A stretch of 57,045 bases of DNA from Streptomyces katrae (GTDB lineage: Bacteria; Actinomycetota; Actinomycetes; Streptomycetales; Streptomycetaceae). Position 1 is the stretch's first letter; every line of letters begins with the position of its first letter. The notes below the pieces were generated by a model, which saw nothing but the letters and a program-made list of their open reading frames with translations, searched no databases and was not told the origin of the DNA. Location: assembly GCF_000717655.1 (NCBI RefSeq), contig NZ_JNZY01000040.1, positions 1-57,045 on the forward strand, read 5' to 3'. The translations under genes were made by a program, and so were the position numbers. Positions 34,361-42,588 of the stretch are shown piece by piece.

Positions 34361-34389
34361 TTGACAGTGTTGTGGAGGTTGCCTATATT
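34361..34389 (+). promoter_or_regulatory. Consensus sigma70-type promoter for the exporter operon
   Basis: TTGACA at 34361-34366 and TATATT at 34384-34389 are separated by exactly 17 bp, a near-perfect primary-sigma promoter, unusual in this GC-rich genome. It predicts a leader of roughly 35 nt before the ATG at 34432. The exporter and the HelR-like gene can therefore be expressed independently of the PKS genes. Confidence 0.75.
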
Positions 34390-34431
34390 CCCATCGGTCA
34401 AGTCTCCGCCCATCGATATCCGAAGGTGTTC

Positions 34432-36009
34432 ATGACCGTGCCTCCTGCATTGCCGAAGCCCAGGCAGCAGTTAATTCTTTCCATTCTCATGCTGTGTTCG
34501 CTGCTGATCTGGATAGAAAACACCGTCCTGAGTACCACGCTGGAGACCCTTGCGGACCCGGCCCGTGGACTGGGCGCCGATCCCGGTCAGCTGCAATGGG
34601 CGACCGGGGCGTACACCCTGGCCTTCGCCACATTGATGTTCACTGCAGGCGCCCTGGGTGATCGGTTCGGCCACCGGACCGTGTTTTCCAGTGGGTTGGT
34701 GATCTTCGCCGCGTCCTCGCTGTGGGCCGCGTACGCAGGCGGTGCGGCCCAGCTGATCGCAGCTCGAGCTGCGATGGGCGTGGGCAGCGCGCTCATCACG
34801 CCCGCCATGATGGCCATCCTCATGTGGACCTACACCGGCCCCGCGCGGGCTGCCGCGATCGGCATTTTCTCGACCTCGGCCGGTGTCGGAATGGCTGCCG
34901 GCCCGGTGCTGGCGGGATTCCTGCTCGATCACTTCTGGTGGGGCTCGGTCTTTCTGATCAACGTTCCGGTCGCGGCATTGGCATTCGTCGGGCTTGCCGT
35001 GCTGGTTCCGAATTTCCGCAGCCCCACTCCGCGGCCACTGGACCCCGCGGGAATGCTGCTGTCGATGAGTGGGCTCGTGGCGTTGGCCTACGGGCTGATC
35101 CGGGCGGGGCAGGTGGCGGAGTGGAGTCGTACCGACGTGTGGGCGCCGATCGTCGTCGGGCTGGTCCTCCTGGTCGTTTTCGTACTCGTCGAACTGCGCC
35201 TCAAGGTGCCCAGCTTTGATCCGCGGCTGTTCGCGCAACGCACGTTCGGTGGCGGCAACGTGGCGCTCGGACTGCTGCTCTTCGGTGTGGCAGCCATCAC
35301 CTTCTACAACGCGTTCTACCTGCAAGGTGCGCTCGGATTTTCGCCGATGAAGGCGGGTCTGGCCAATATCCCGACCGCACTCGGCGCGCTCGCGGGGGCG
35401 CCCCTCGCCTCGCGCCTGGTTCGCCGTCTGCCGCTCCGCCTCGTCGCCGTGCCGGCGCTCACCGTGGCTGCGCTGACCATGGGTGGGTACGGGTTCCTCG
35501 GGCTCCAGACCCCCCTCGTCTGGATCGAGATCCTGCTGTTGGTCCAGGGCCTCTCGGTCGGCATGGTGATCGGCCCCGTCACGGCTGCGTTGATCAGCGA
35601 CCTGCCCCTGGAACAGGCTGGTGCGGGATCGGCCGTCACCAACACCGTGCGACAGACCGGCAGTGTGATCGGGATCGCAGTCGGCGGCACGATCATGTCG
35701 ATCATGTACCGGGGTGCGATCGAACCTTCGCTGGAGGGTGCATCCGGTCCGGTGCAGGAGCAGGCACGAGTCTCCGCCGAACAGGCCCGCCACGTCGCCG
35801 CCACCATTCACCAGCCCTCTCTTGCCCGGGCTGCCGACGATGCGTTCATCCATGCCATGCACGTCGGCGCGGGCTGGATCGCGGCCGTCGCGCTCCTCGG
35901 AGCAGCGGTGCTGCTGATCACCTTGCCCGCTGCCGCAAAGAAGAAGGCCCCGACACCGCAGCCGGACCACGAAGAGGCGCGCAGCGCCGAGCCTCGATCC
36001 ACCGTGTGA
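34432..36009 (+). CDS. MFS exporter, DHA2 (14-helix) family
   Basis: 525 residues, typical of EmrB/QacA-like drug:proton antiporters. Motif A is GALGDRFGHR after the second helix and motif C is AGPVLAGFLLD in the fifth; about 14 hydrophobic segments are visible, with a Lys/Pro-rich cytoplasmic tail. The start at 34432 (MTVPPALPKPRQQ) is set by a GAAGGTG ribosome site 6 bp upstream; the frame is open further upstream but runs through the promoter. Codon 14 (34471-34473) is TTA, the rare leucine codon read by the bldA tRNA in Streptomyces, so translation is probably developmentally controlled. Its place next to the PKS genes suggests export of the cluster product. The HelR-like gene follows 26 bp later. 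Confidence 0.93.
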   Translation: MTVPPALPKPRQQLILSILMLCSLLIWIENTVLSTTLETLADPARGLGADPGQLQWATGAYTLAFATLMFTAGALGDRFGHRTVFSSGLVIFAASSLWAAYAGGAAQLIAARAAMGVGSALITPAMMAILMWTYTGPARAAAIGIFSTSAGVGMAAGPVLAGFLLDHFWWGSVFLINVPVAALAFVGLAVLVPNFRSPTPRPLDPAGMLLSMSGLVALAYGLIRAGQVAEWSRTDVWAPIVVGLVLLVVFVLVELRLKVPSFDPRLFAQRTFGGGNVALGLLLFGVAAITFYNAFYLQGALGFSPMKAGLANIPTALGALAGAPLASRLVRRLPLRLVAVPALTVAALTMGGYGFLGLQTPLVWIEILLLVQGLSVGMVIGPVTAALISDLPLEQAGAGSAVTNTVRQTGSVIGIAVGGTIMSIMYRGAIEPSLEGASGPVQEQARVSAEQARHVAATIHQPSLARAADDAFIHAMHVGAGWIAAVALLGAAVLLITLPAAAKKKAPTPQPDHEEARSAEPRSTV

Positions 36010-36035
36010 CGGGCTGTCTGCAGAAGGAGACCCCT

Positions 36036-38120
36036 GTGTTGGCGAACATGAATGATCCCGCTGTGCGTGCGGTCGAATCGGAGCGGGGTTATGTGTCCTC
36101 TTTGTACGAGGTGCTCACCCAGCGGATTTCCGAGGCGCGAGCACAGCGCGCGAGTGTGCTGAAGGCCCCGGCGGAAAGCGCCGGTGAGGCCTACGAGAGG
36201 GAAATCGCCGCCGAGCGTCTGTCCAGGGAAATCGGCCGACTGGAGGGCGCCGAGAAGGGGCTGGTCTTCGGGCGCATCGACTGGACGGACGGCACTGCCC
36301 TGCGCATCGGGCGGATCGGACTGCAGACGGAGGAGGATGACCTGCCCCTCCTCGTGGACTGGCGCGCGAACGCGGCGCGGCCCTTCTACGAGGCGACACC
36401 GGTCCACCCGATGGACCTGCGCCGGCGCCGGCACCTGCGCCTCGAGGAGCGCACGGTCATCTCGGTGAGCGACGAACTGCTGGACGGGACCGCCCCGACC
36501 GACGAGGACGTCGTGGGGGACGGCCCGTTGACCGAGGCCCTGTCGGCACGGCGTACGGGCAGGATGCACGCGGCCGTCGCGACGCTGCAGACCGAGCAGG
36601 ACGAGGTCGTCCGCTCCGCCCACCGCGGGGTGACCGTGGTCCAGGGCGGCCCCGGCACCGGCAAGACGGTGGTCGCCCTGCACCGGGCGGCCTACGTCCT
36701 GTACGCGTTCCCGCGCGCCGCGGAGGAAGGTGTCCTGGTGGTGGGCCCGAACGCCCGGTTCCTCGACTACATCTCCCAGGTCCTTCCCTCGCTCGGGGAG
36801 AACGACGTCGTTCTGGCGACCTGCCGGGAACTGGCGGGGGTGTCCCCGGACGCGGTGGGCCCGTTCGACACGGCGCGACTCAAGGGCAGCTCCGACCTCG
36901 CCGACGCCCTGGCCGGCCTGCTGCGCGTCCACCAAGCCCCCGCCGGTGACTTCACCGTGCGGGTCGGACAGGAACTGGTTCACCTCTCCGGCGAGGAGGT
37001 CGCCGCAGCACGCGACGCCGCCGTGGCAGCCGTACCGGGGCACAACCCCGCGCGCCAGGTGTTCAAGGAGCTCTTGGTCGACGCCGTCACCGACGCGATG
37101 CAACGAGACATGGGCGACCTCCTGGAACAGATCGACGCCGATACCGAACGGGCGACGGGCCTCAACCTCGACCGGTTCACGGGAGCCGCCCAGCGCCGTG
37201 TCGAAGGCGCACCCGACGCGGGTCCGGCCCACGAGCTGGACCTGGACGCCATCCGAGCCGATCTCCTCGACGACGCCGGCGTCGACCGAGCGGTCGAGAT
37301 GCTGTGGCCGCGGCTGGTACCCGAAGACCTCGTGAAGGCGCTCCTGACGAACGCCGGCGCTCTCGCCGAGCACCTGCCCCGCCTGACCGCGCAGGAGCGG
37401 TCCCTTCTGCTGCGCGGTCAGGACGACCCGTGGACCGATGCCGATGTGCCGTTGCTGGACGAGGCGGCGAGCCTGGTCGACGGCCCCCCCGAGCGGACGT
37501 ACGGGCACGTCGTCGTCGACGAGGCGCAGGAACTGACCGCCATGCAGTGGCGGATGATCGTCCGCCGCTGCCCGTCAAGGGCGATGACGCTGGTGGGGGA
37601 CTTCGCCCAGGCGGGCCCGGTCGCCACAGCACGCGACTGGAAGGAAGCACTGGGCCCCCACGTCGGACCGCGGTTCAAACTGCACAACCTGACCGTCAGC
37701 TACCGCACCACGCAGGAGATCCTGGAGAGCGTCCGGGACCTGCTCACGCGGATCGCTCCGGACCAGAAGCCCACACGGTCACTGCGAAGCGGTGAGAGCC
37801 CTCGCACCGTGACCACACCTCCGGACGGGTTGGTCACCGCCGTCGTTCAGGAACTCCGCGCCCAGAGCACCGCGCACCCGGGCGAGCTCCTGGGAGTGGT
37901 CTGCGCGGACACCAGGGTGGGCGAGCTGACGGCCCAGGGCATCGCTCACCACGCACGCATCGTGCCGGCGTCCGAAGCACGCGGCCTGGAATTCGACGGG
38001 GTCGTCGTCATGAACCCCGAAGAAATCATCACGGCCCGCCCCGGTGGGGAAAGGGACTTGTACGTGGCCCTGACCCGGGCCACCAAGCGCCTCTGCACCG
38101 TCACCGTCCAGCCCGCCTGA
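36036..38120 (+). CDS. helR: HelD/HelR-family RNA polymerase recycling ATPase
   Basis: 694 residues, superfamily 1 (UvrD-like) fold. Motifs are Walker A GGPGTGKT (Lys210), motif II VVDEAQELTAMQWRM (Asp495), GDFAQ, SYRTTQEI, EARGLEFDGVVVMNP and YVALTRATKRL. The N-terminal RGYVSSLYEVL coiled arm and the split ATPase fit the HelD family; actinobacterial HelR releases RNA polymerase from stalled or inhibitor-bound complexes and can give rifamycin resistance. The GTG start at 36036 has AAGGAG 7 bp upstream and gives VLANMND; an earlier ATG in frame lacks a site. It is co-transcribed with the exporter and followed by a strong hairpin. Whether it protects the producer or is merely a neighbour cannot be told from sequence. 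Confidence 0.85.
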   Translation: MLANMNDPAVRAVESERGYVSSLYEVLTQRISEARAQRASVLKAPAESAGEAYEREIAAERLSREIGRLEGAEKGLVFGRIDWTDGTALRIGRIGLQTEEDDLPLLVDWRANAARPFYEATPVHPMDLRRRRHLRLEERTVISVSDELLDGTAPTDEDVVGDGPLTEALSARRTGRMHAAVATLQTEQDEVVRSAHRGVTVVQGGPGTGKTVVALHRAAYVLYAFPRAAEEGVLVVGPNARFLDYISQVLPSLGENDVVLATCRELAGVSPDAVGPFDTARLKGSSDLADALAGLLRVHQAPAGDFTVRVGQELVHLSGEEVAAARDAAVAAVPGHNPARQVFKELLVDAVTDAMQRDMGDLLEQIDADTERATGLNLDRFTGAAQRRVEGAPDAGPAHELDLDAIRADLLDDAGVDRAVEMLWPRLVPEDLVKALLTNAGALAEHLPRLTAQERSLLLRGQDDPWTDADVPLLDEAASLVDGPPERTYGHVVVDEAQELTAMQWRMIVRRCPSRAMTLVGDFAQAGPVATARDWKEALGPHVGPRFKLHNLTVSYRTTQEILESVRDLLTRIAPDQKPTRSLRSGESPRTVTTPPDGLVTAVVQELRAQSTAHPGELLGVVCADTRVGELTAQGIAHHARIVPASEARGLEFDGVVVMNPEEIITARPGGERDLYVALTRATKRLCTVTVQPA

Positions 38121-38127
38121 CGACTCG

Positions 38128-38152
38128 GCGCCCGCGTCGTCGCCGCGGGCGC
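38128..38152 (+). terminator. Hairpin terminator after the HelR-like gene
   Basis: GCGCCCGCG (38128-38136) and CGCGGGCGC (38144-38152) form a 9-bp perfect GC stem with a 7-nt loop, 7 bp after the stop codon. It is a likely end of the exporter-helR transcript and of the cluster. Confidence 0.7.
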
Positions 38153-38479
38153 ACCCGGCGCGGTACGGACACCGGCCGGCACGCACGGGGCTGCTCGCCG
38201 CCTCACCGCTCGTGGCCGCACCCGGCATCGTACGGCCCGGTCCAAGCCGACGACGTTCAGATCCCCTTCGCGCAACAGGGTGAAGTCGACGTCGAGCTTC
38301 GGGCCGTACGCGTCGGGTTCGCACGCGGTGCGGGCCACGCTCCCCCTCAGGGGCGCCCCGGCATCCCGCGCGGCGGCGGCGCACCGCAGTTCGTCCTCCA
38401 GCTGTCGGCGGAAGGACGCGGCACCGAAGCCGCTGGTCCCGCCCTCCTCGCATCATGACGTCCTCACGTCGGCGGCCGT
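38153..38479. other. No intact gene; possible coding debris
   Basis: On the minus strand a frame around 38200-38460 reads like protein (FRRQLEDELR and YGPKLDVDFTLLREGDLN) but begins right after a stop codon with no start, and runs on into the helR antisense. It may be a gene fragment left by the adjacent insertion-sequence activity. Confidence 0.3.
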
Positions 38480-38645
38480 CCTCCCCGCCGTTGGCCACGC
38501 CGACGAGTCTCGCCCTCTCGGCCACCAGGGCGGGCAGAGCGCATCGCCCGGCCAACCGGATCGTCGGGATGAACCCGGTATGCGCGCTCAGGTCGGCGTC
38601 ATCGAACGCGGCTAACAGTTCCGCGGACCTGTGCAAGACTTTCAC
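38480..38645 (-). pseudogene. IS1380-family transposase, 5' remnant
   Basis: About 55 codons from a GTG at 38645 read VKVLHRSAELLAAFDD, then FIPTIRLAGRCALPALVAER, which is the N-terminal pattern of IS1380-family DDE transposases (AFDD, then a hydrophobic helix, then LVAER). Similarity stops around LVGVANGG near 38480, where the frame is lost. The remaining 400 or so residues with the catalytic acids are absent, so it is dead. Its orientation is opposite to the cluster, and it marks the right-hand boundary. Confidence 0.65.
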
Positions 38646-38648
38646 TTC

Positions 38649-38719
38649 AGAGGTGCCTTGTCGATCGAGCGTGGTGGAAGCATAGGAACTCCCACCATCG
38701 CAGGTCAGCAGGCACCTCT
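38649..38719. repeat. Inverted repeat upstream of the IS1380 remnant
   Basis: AGAGGTGCCT (38649-38658) and AGGCACCTCT (38710-38719) are perfect inverted 10-mers 51 bp apart, immediately upstream of the remnant transposase start. They probably belong to the left end and promoter region of that element. Confidence 0.5.
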
Positions 38720-38861
38720 TCCTATTCCCCGTCCACCGACAGACCATCAGGCGGCGGCTAGTTCAGGGTGGACAGTTCCCGCCGATCCGTGCCATGCTCA
38801 TCTATCAGGGGTCGAACCTTAAATGGGGGGATCACTGAATGGGTAACGGGGGATCGCTGAT

Positions 38862-39638
38862 ATGGGTAGCGTGAAGAACGGGTTGACGTGGCAGTCGATT
38901 TCGAGCAGCGAAAATCACGAGAACTACAGCGCTCGGACAGACTATGTGGCGCCTGATGTATCTGGCAGATGGTCTTCCCCGAGGGCTGGACGATCCCTGT
39001 TGCAGACCGAGATAGTGCTGATAATCGAAGACGACATTCGTCGTTACAGTATCGAGGGAATGCTTCGTTCGCTCGACATCCAGTTGATAGTGCAATCCAT
39101 CACGGACATCGAGGATCTCTCCACATTCTGCAACGGCCAGCTGGTCATTTCAGACAGCAATGCTTTGGGGTCCCTGCCTGGCGAGATCGCTGAAAAGCTG
39201 CGCATCCAGAACGACGTACATGTACTGATCCTGGTGGATTCGGCAGACGTTGTTGAGCAATCCTGGGTCGATCACGCAAACGGTTTCCTGGACTGGGCAG
39301 ACCTCCGCCCCGAGACCCTGCGCGAAGCGATCGTCGACGTGAAGGCCGGACGCTTCCATGTGTCGGCGACCCTGGCGCGACGATCCGTGGCGGCGCCCGA
39401 CCCAGCCGGTGATGACACCACCTCGCCGCGTGCATCGATGTCTGCCCTGACGGCACGTGAACACCAGGTACTGCGCCTGATTGCCGAGGGGCTCAGCAAC
39501 CGACAAGTCGCTCGATCGCTGAGTATCTCTGAACATGGAGTTAAACGCGCAGTCGGCATCATTTTGGCCAAGCTCAACTGCCCCAACCGGACTCTTGCGG
39601 TTGTTCGGGCCATGGAGTCGGGGCTCCTCGTCATGTGA
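38862..39638 (+). CDS. LuxR-family response-regulator-like transcription factor
   Basis: 258 residues. The C-terminal 60 or so residues form a LuxR/GerE helix-turn-helix (LTAREHQVLRLIAEGLSNRQ, VARSLSISEHGVKRAVGIIL). The N-terminal part (about 45-165) resembles a receiver domain (IVLIIEDDIRRYSIEGML, LVISDSNALG) but lacks a clear phosphorylatable aspartate and lysine arrangement, so it may be an atypical receiver. The ATG at 38862 has GGGGGA 8 bp upstream. Base composition is visibly more AT-rich than its neighbours and it sits between two insertion-sequence remnants, which suggests separate acquisition. It could regulate the polyketide cluster next door, but nothing in the sequence proves it. 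No in-frame TTA codon was found. Confidence 0.85.
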   Translation: MGSVKNGLTWQSISSSENHENYSARTDYVAPDVSGRWSSPRAGRSLLQTEIVLIIEDDIRRYSIEGMLRSLDIQLIVQSITDIEDLSTFCNGQLVISDSNALGSLPGEIAEKLRIQNDVHVLILVDSADVVEQSWVDHANGFLDWADLRPETLREAIVDVKAGRFHVSATLARRSVAAPDPAGDDTTSPRASMSALTAREHQVLRLIAEGLSNRQVARSLSISEHGVKRAVGIILAKLNCPNRTLAVVRAMESGLLVM

Positions 39639-40044
39639 GGTGTCGGCCAATTGGCGAAGTTCTGTCCGTCGCCGCGGCTAGTCCGAGAACATACTTCTCG
39701 ATGATCGGCGTGCGGATGGGTGATGTGGGCGTGACTGGACCGCCGGGGCCGTTGCCGAAAACGCGATAGACCGCGCCATGGGCAGGCTTTCCTCCCTCAG
39801 TCGCGGCCTGTCGCTGCTTGACGAGCAAGCCGTAGAGGGCCGGGGCATTCGCGAATGCCCCGGCCCTTACGTCTGTGAAGTACACAGCCCTGAAGTTCTC
39901 CCTCGGGCTTTGATTTAAGATGAGAATAAGCCTCTTTGGATCGGGCGTCTCGTTTCCCTTCCGTCCCGGCCGCACCTGGATTGCGGCGAACGCCTCGAAC
40001 AATATTTCTGCTTTTGTCCGAGGCCGTATTCTCCGGCCGGTCAC
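39631..40044 (-). CDS. Hypothetical protein, uncertain
   Basis: 137 codons from a GTG at 40044. The translation has varied composition (AEILFEAFAAIQVRPGR, RENFRAVYFTDVRAG, PIIEKYVLGLAAATD) and moderate GC, so it could be a real gene. It has no recognisable family, no good ribosome site, a 17-bp tandem repeat across its start, and an 8-bp overlap with the convergent LuxR gene. It may instead be a fragment inside the mobile-element debris. Confidence 0.35.
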   Translation of the reverse strand: MTGRRIRPRTKAEILFEAFAAIQVRPGRKGNETPDPKRLILILNQSPRENFRAVYFTDVRAGAFANAPALYGLLVKQRQAATEGGKPAHGAVYRVFGNGPGGPVTPTSPIRTPIIEKYVLGLAAATDRTSPIGRHLT

Positions 40045-40069
40045 TTGAGAGCGCCGGTCACTTGAGAGC
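40036..40069. repeat. Perfect 17-bp tandem duplication
   Basis: GCCGGTCACTTGAGAGC occurs twice head to tail (40036-40052 and 40053-40069) with no mismatch. It lies between the hypothetical gene start and the ISL3 remnant. Confidence 0.9.
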
Positions 40070-40138
40070 TACGTCGCCCAGTGTTTTCCCCCGCCTGGGA
40101 GGCCCAATCGAACTAGGCGCTTTCGCGTCGCAGCGCCT

Positions 40139-40640
40139 TTACTTCCTTCGCCGTCCAGGAGCCAGCCGGTAGAACTTTCCCTCGGTCTTGCCGGAACTCC
40201 ACTCGAGGGTGAGTCCGGCGGTGACGGCGGCGAAGTCTTGCCGGAGGCCACGGCCAGGCTCCGTAGTGGCTTCAGCCCGGTGTTCTCGGCACGTGCGAGC
40301 CAGACAGGTCTTGTCGGGGTGCGCGCCCGGTCTGTTGCGGGTGGCGGCGGACCCTTCGCTTGCTGCCGCCGTAGCCGAGTTCGACGATCTCCGCATGAAG
40401 CCGTGGCGAGTCAGCGTCCGCGGAGTGGCGCTCCCGTCGCTTGGTCTCGCGCAGCCCTTCCATCAACTCCGGTACGCCGTCGGCTGCTGGCCGGCCCCCA
40501 CGATGGCGGGGACGCCGGTCGTGTCCTCGGTGGGCTCGGCGAGACACTTGCGGTGTTCGCCCATCGCTACGGGCGTGTCCGCGGTGCGGTCGGGCAACAC
40601 GTCCGCCCGCTCCGGGCACCTGCGGCTCGACCGACCTCTT
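40139..40640 (-). pseudogene. ISL3-family transposase, decayed
   Basis: Scattered ISL3 transposase signatures appear in order on the minus strand but in different frames: VLPDRTADT, then KCLAEP, then RRERH and LHAEIVELGYGGSKRRVRRH, then LRQDFAAVTAGLTLEWSSGK (the conserved C-terminal AGLTLPWSSG-like motif). The catalytic core between the first two segments is deleted and at least two frameshifts separate the rest. It cannot encode an active enzyme. Confidence 0.7.
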
Positions 40641-40769
40641 GATGTGCACATTATGAAAATTCGCTACCCTGACCGGCTGTATCCCGTCCCCTGGAACGGC
40701 GCATCGACTCCGAGAAACGCGAAAGCGCCCGGAACGTGCCTTCGTTGACCCCGACCCAGACTGGTACCG

Positions 40770-41174
40770 ATGACCACAAGCGCCCCCGTCGTCCCCGCTG
40801 CCTGGCGCCGCCGCGCGCTGCTCGCACCGCTGTTGTCGACCGCCTCGGCATGCCTGCTGGTCGCACGATCTGCTTTCGACTCCGACACGTTCAGGAACTG
40901 CCACTACCTGGGCCCCTCCATGCGGATGTACGTCACCTCGTGGGCCGGCGTTGCGTGCGCCCTCGGCTCCCTGCTGGCGTACGCCGCCCTGCGGCGCGCC
41001 GCGCGCCGGTACGGACCGCCGGCGTGGTCAACGTGGCAGGGACGCTGCGCGACCGTGTCCGTGCTCATCACATCGGTGCCGTTGGTGGTGCTGCTCATGA
41101 CGGTCTACGCGCTGTACGCCCCGGACCCGAGCGGTGGGTACGACTGCTCAGGCCTGTACCCACTGACGACGTAG
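40770..41174 (+). CDS. Hypothetical membrane protein
   Basis: 134 residues with about three hydrophobic helices (near 16-33, 50-70 and 90-112), Arg-rich connecting loops, and two cysteines in extracytoplasmic-looking stretches (FRNCHYLG and GGYDCSGLYP). It is not recognised as a named family. The ribosome site is weak. It is the first apparently intact gene right of the insertion-sequence debris and has no partner on the same strand. Confidence 0.6.
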   Translation: MTTSAPVVPAAWRRRALLAPLLSTASACLLVARSAFDSDTFRNCHYLGPSMRMYVTSWAGVACALGSLLAYAALRRAARRYGPPAWSTWQGRCATVSVLITSVPLVVLLMTVYALYAPDPSGGYDCSGLYPLTT

Positions 41175-41290
41175 GACGGCCGCCGACGCACCGCGGGGCC
41201 TTCGAGCAACGGCCCGAGGCCTCAGTTGCGCGCGCGTCACGCACGGTCTACCGGGCCAGGGCCTGGAACGGGGTGAATCCCACGGATTGA

Positions 41291-41743
41291 TCACGGCAGG
41301 ATCCGTTGGGCGGGCTGCGGGGCGGGCGTTTCCGGAGCGGGCGCGACGTCACGGGTTTCGCGCATGATCAGCAGCCCGTTGACCATCATCAGTGTTGCGG
41401 TCAGGCCGTGGACGCCGAGCGCGGTGGCCACGGAGCCGTGGTGGGCCAGCACGTTGGTCATGTCGCCGTACGCGGCGAGTGCTTCCGTCAGCAGCACCCA
41501 GCCCAGCGCCCGGCGGTGACCCGTCACCAGCAGGATGCCCAGCACCAGGGCCAAGACGACGTCGCGGATCCCCTTGGTGATCAGGAAGCCGCCGCCGTCA
41601 CCGGGCGGCCAGTTCGGCAGGCCGTAGCCCGGCGCCGTCGTTTCCGGGCTCAGGATGTACTCCGTCCCGAACCAGAGGATGAAGAGGATGAAGGCGGCGG
41701 CCAGGACGGTGTTGATCTTCTTCAGTGACACGTTCTTCTCCAT
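41291..41743 (-). CDS. DUF4267-type membrane protein
   Basis: 150 residues and four hydrophobic segments, with WFGTEYILSPETTAPGYGLP after the first helix and GIRDVVLALVLGILLVTG, a pattern typical of DUF4267 small membrane proteins. The C-terminus is Pro/Ala-rich. Function is unknown; such genes are often next to TetR-family regulators, and one lies 0.85 kb away here. The ATG at 41743 has only a weak purine-rich sequence upstream. Confidence 0.75.
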   Translation of the reverse strand: MEKNVSLKKINTVLAAAFILFILWFGTEYILSPETTAPGYGLPNWPPGDGGGFLITKGIRDVVLALVLGILLVTGHRRALGWVLLTEALAAYGDMTNVLAHHGSVATALGVHGLTATLMMVNGLLIMRETRDVAPAPETPAPQPAQRILP

Positions 41744-42049
41744 GCGAGTCTTCGTCAGCGTGGTGGCTTCGTGGAGCTTGCCGAGTCATGTGGGGCCCGA
41801 TGGAGGCGCGGAGAACGCTGCCGGTCGAGGGGCCCGGCTTGCCGGGATCGCAGTTGTGGGATCGGAGCGGCAGCTGCATCTCGAAGGTGGGGATTTCGAT
41901 GGTCACCCGCCCCCGGGCAGGGGGGTTGGCCACCGGCGCGGCCTCGGCCCGCGGGGTCAGAGATCCGATGCCCTCCCCGGCTCACCCCGACGCGGCACAA
42001 GCCGTCGAACTACAGGGGCGAACCGGCCCACGTCGGGGCAGTGCCGGTA
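41744..42049. other. Intergenic, no gene seen
   Basis: About 300 bp between two leftward membrane-protein genes. Open frames are compositionally biased and have no ribosome sites. Confidence 0.5.
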
Positions 42050-42496
42050 TCAGGTGAGGGCGACGACCAGCAGGGTGAACGCGGCGACGATGACGGCGAC
42101 GCGGATGTAGTGGTAGCGATCCCAGCGGTGCAGCTGCTCCTTCCAGTCGGCGGGCCGGTTCTCGGGGGTCCAGGTCTTGTTTCGGTTGTTGATCGGGACG
42201 AGCAGCAGGATCGACATGACCACGCTGAGGATCAGCAGTCCGGCGGCGGTGACGACGAGTCCGGCGCCGTGATGGTGCCATCCGGCGACGGCCCAGATCG
42301 CGCTGAGGACGAGCGAGCCCATGTACCAGAACGGCATCAGGGCGCCCATCATCCGGCCGCCGTGGGCGTGGCCGAGCTGGCCGGCGTCCTCGGGAAGCGC
42401 GTTCAGGATCCGGTTCATGACGAAGGCGACGGAGAACTCCACCCCCACCATCAGGCCGACGATGACGGTGGTGACGACCTCGAGTGTGGTGAACAT
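42050..42496 (-). CDS. DUF1772-type membrane protein
   Basis: 148 residues with four hydrophobic helices: VGLMVGVEFSVAFVMN at the N-terminus, the MGALMPFWYMGSLVL helix, a central LLILSVVMSILLLVPINNR, then a WDRYHYIRV segment before the last helix. These are hallmarks of the DUF1772 (anthrone-oxygenase-like) family. The start at 42496 has GGAGG 7 bp upstream. It diverges from the TetR gene across a 92-bp region holding two palindromic sites, so it is very probably that regulator's target. No substrate can be assigned. Confidence 0.8.
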   Translation of the reverse strand: MFTTLEVVTTVIVGLMVGVEFSVAFVMNRILNALPEDAGQLGHAHGGRMMGALMPFWYMGSLVLSAIWAVAGWHHHGAGLVVTAAGLLILSVVMSILLLVPINNRNKTWTPENRPADWKEQLHRWDRYHYIRVAVIVAAFTLLVVALT

Positions 42497-42515
42497 GACG
42501 ATGCCTCCGTGAAAT

Positions 42516-42579
42516 CTAGCGTCGCTAGGTGATGAGGCAACGCTAGTACTGCTTACGCTCGATTGTCTAGCGATGCTAG
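42516..42579. promoter_or_regulatory. Two palindromic TetR-type operators
   Basis: CTAGCGTCGCTAG (42516-42528) and CTAGCGATGCTAG (42567-42579) are two 13-bp dyads 51 bp apart, with a half-site CGCTAG at 42541-42546 between them. They flank the divergent promoters of the DUF1772 and TetR genes, and the second ends 9 bp before the TetR start codon, which fits autoregulation. Confidence 0.8.
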
Positions 42580-42588
42580 GATCAATTC

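Noticed and set aside
34249..34431. Longer start for the cluster exporter
   Set aside because: It would run through the consensus promoter and adds a hydrophilic leader absent from the family; the ATG at 34432 has a good ribosome site.
34000..34432. Rifamycin-associated element (GGGGCTTG-type dyad) upstream of the exporter-helR unit
   Set aside because: I looked for the dyad because HelR genes can be controlled by it, and did not see it here or just before helR.
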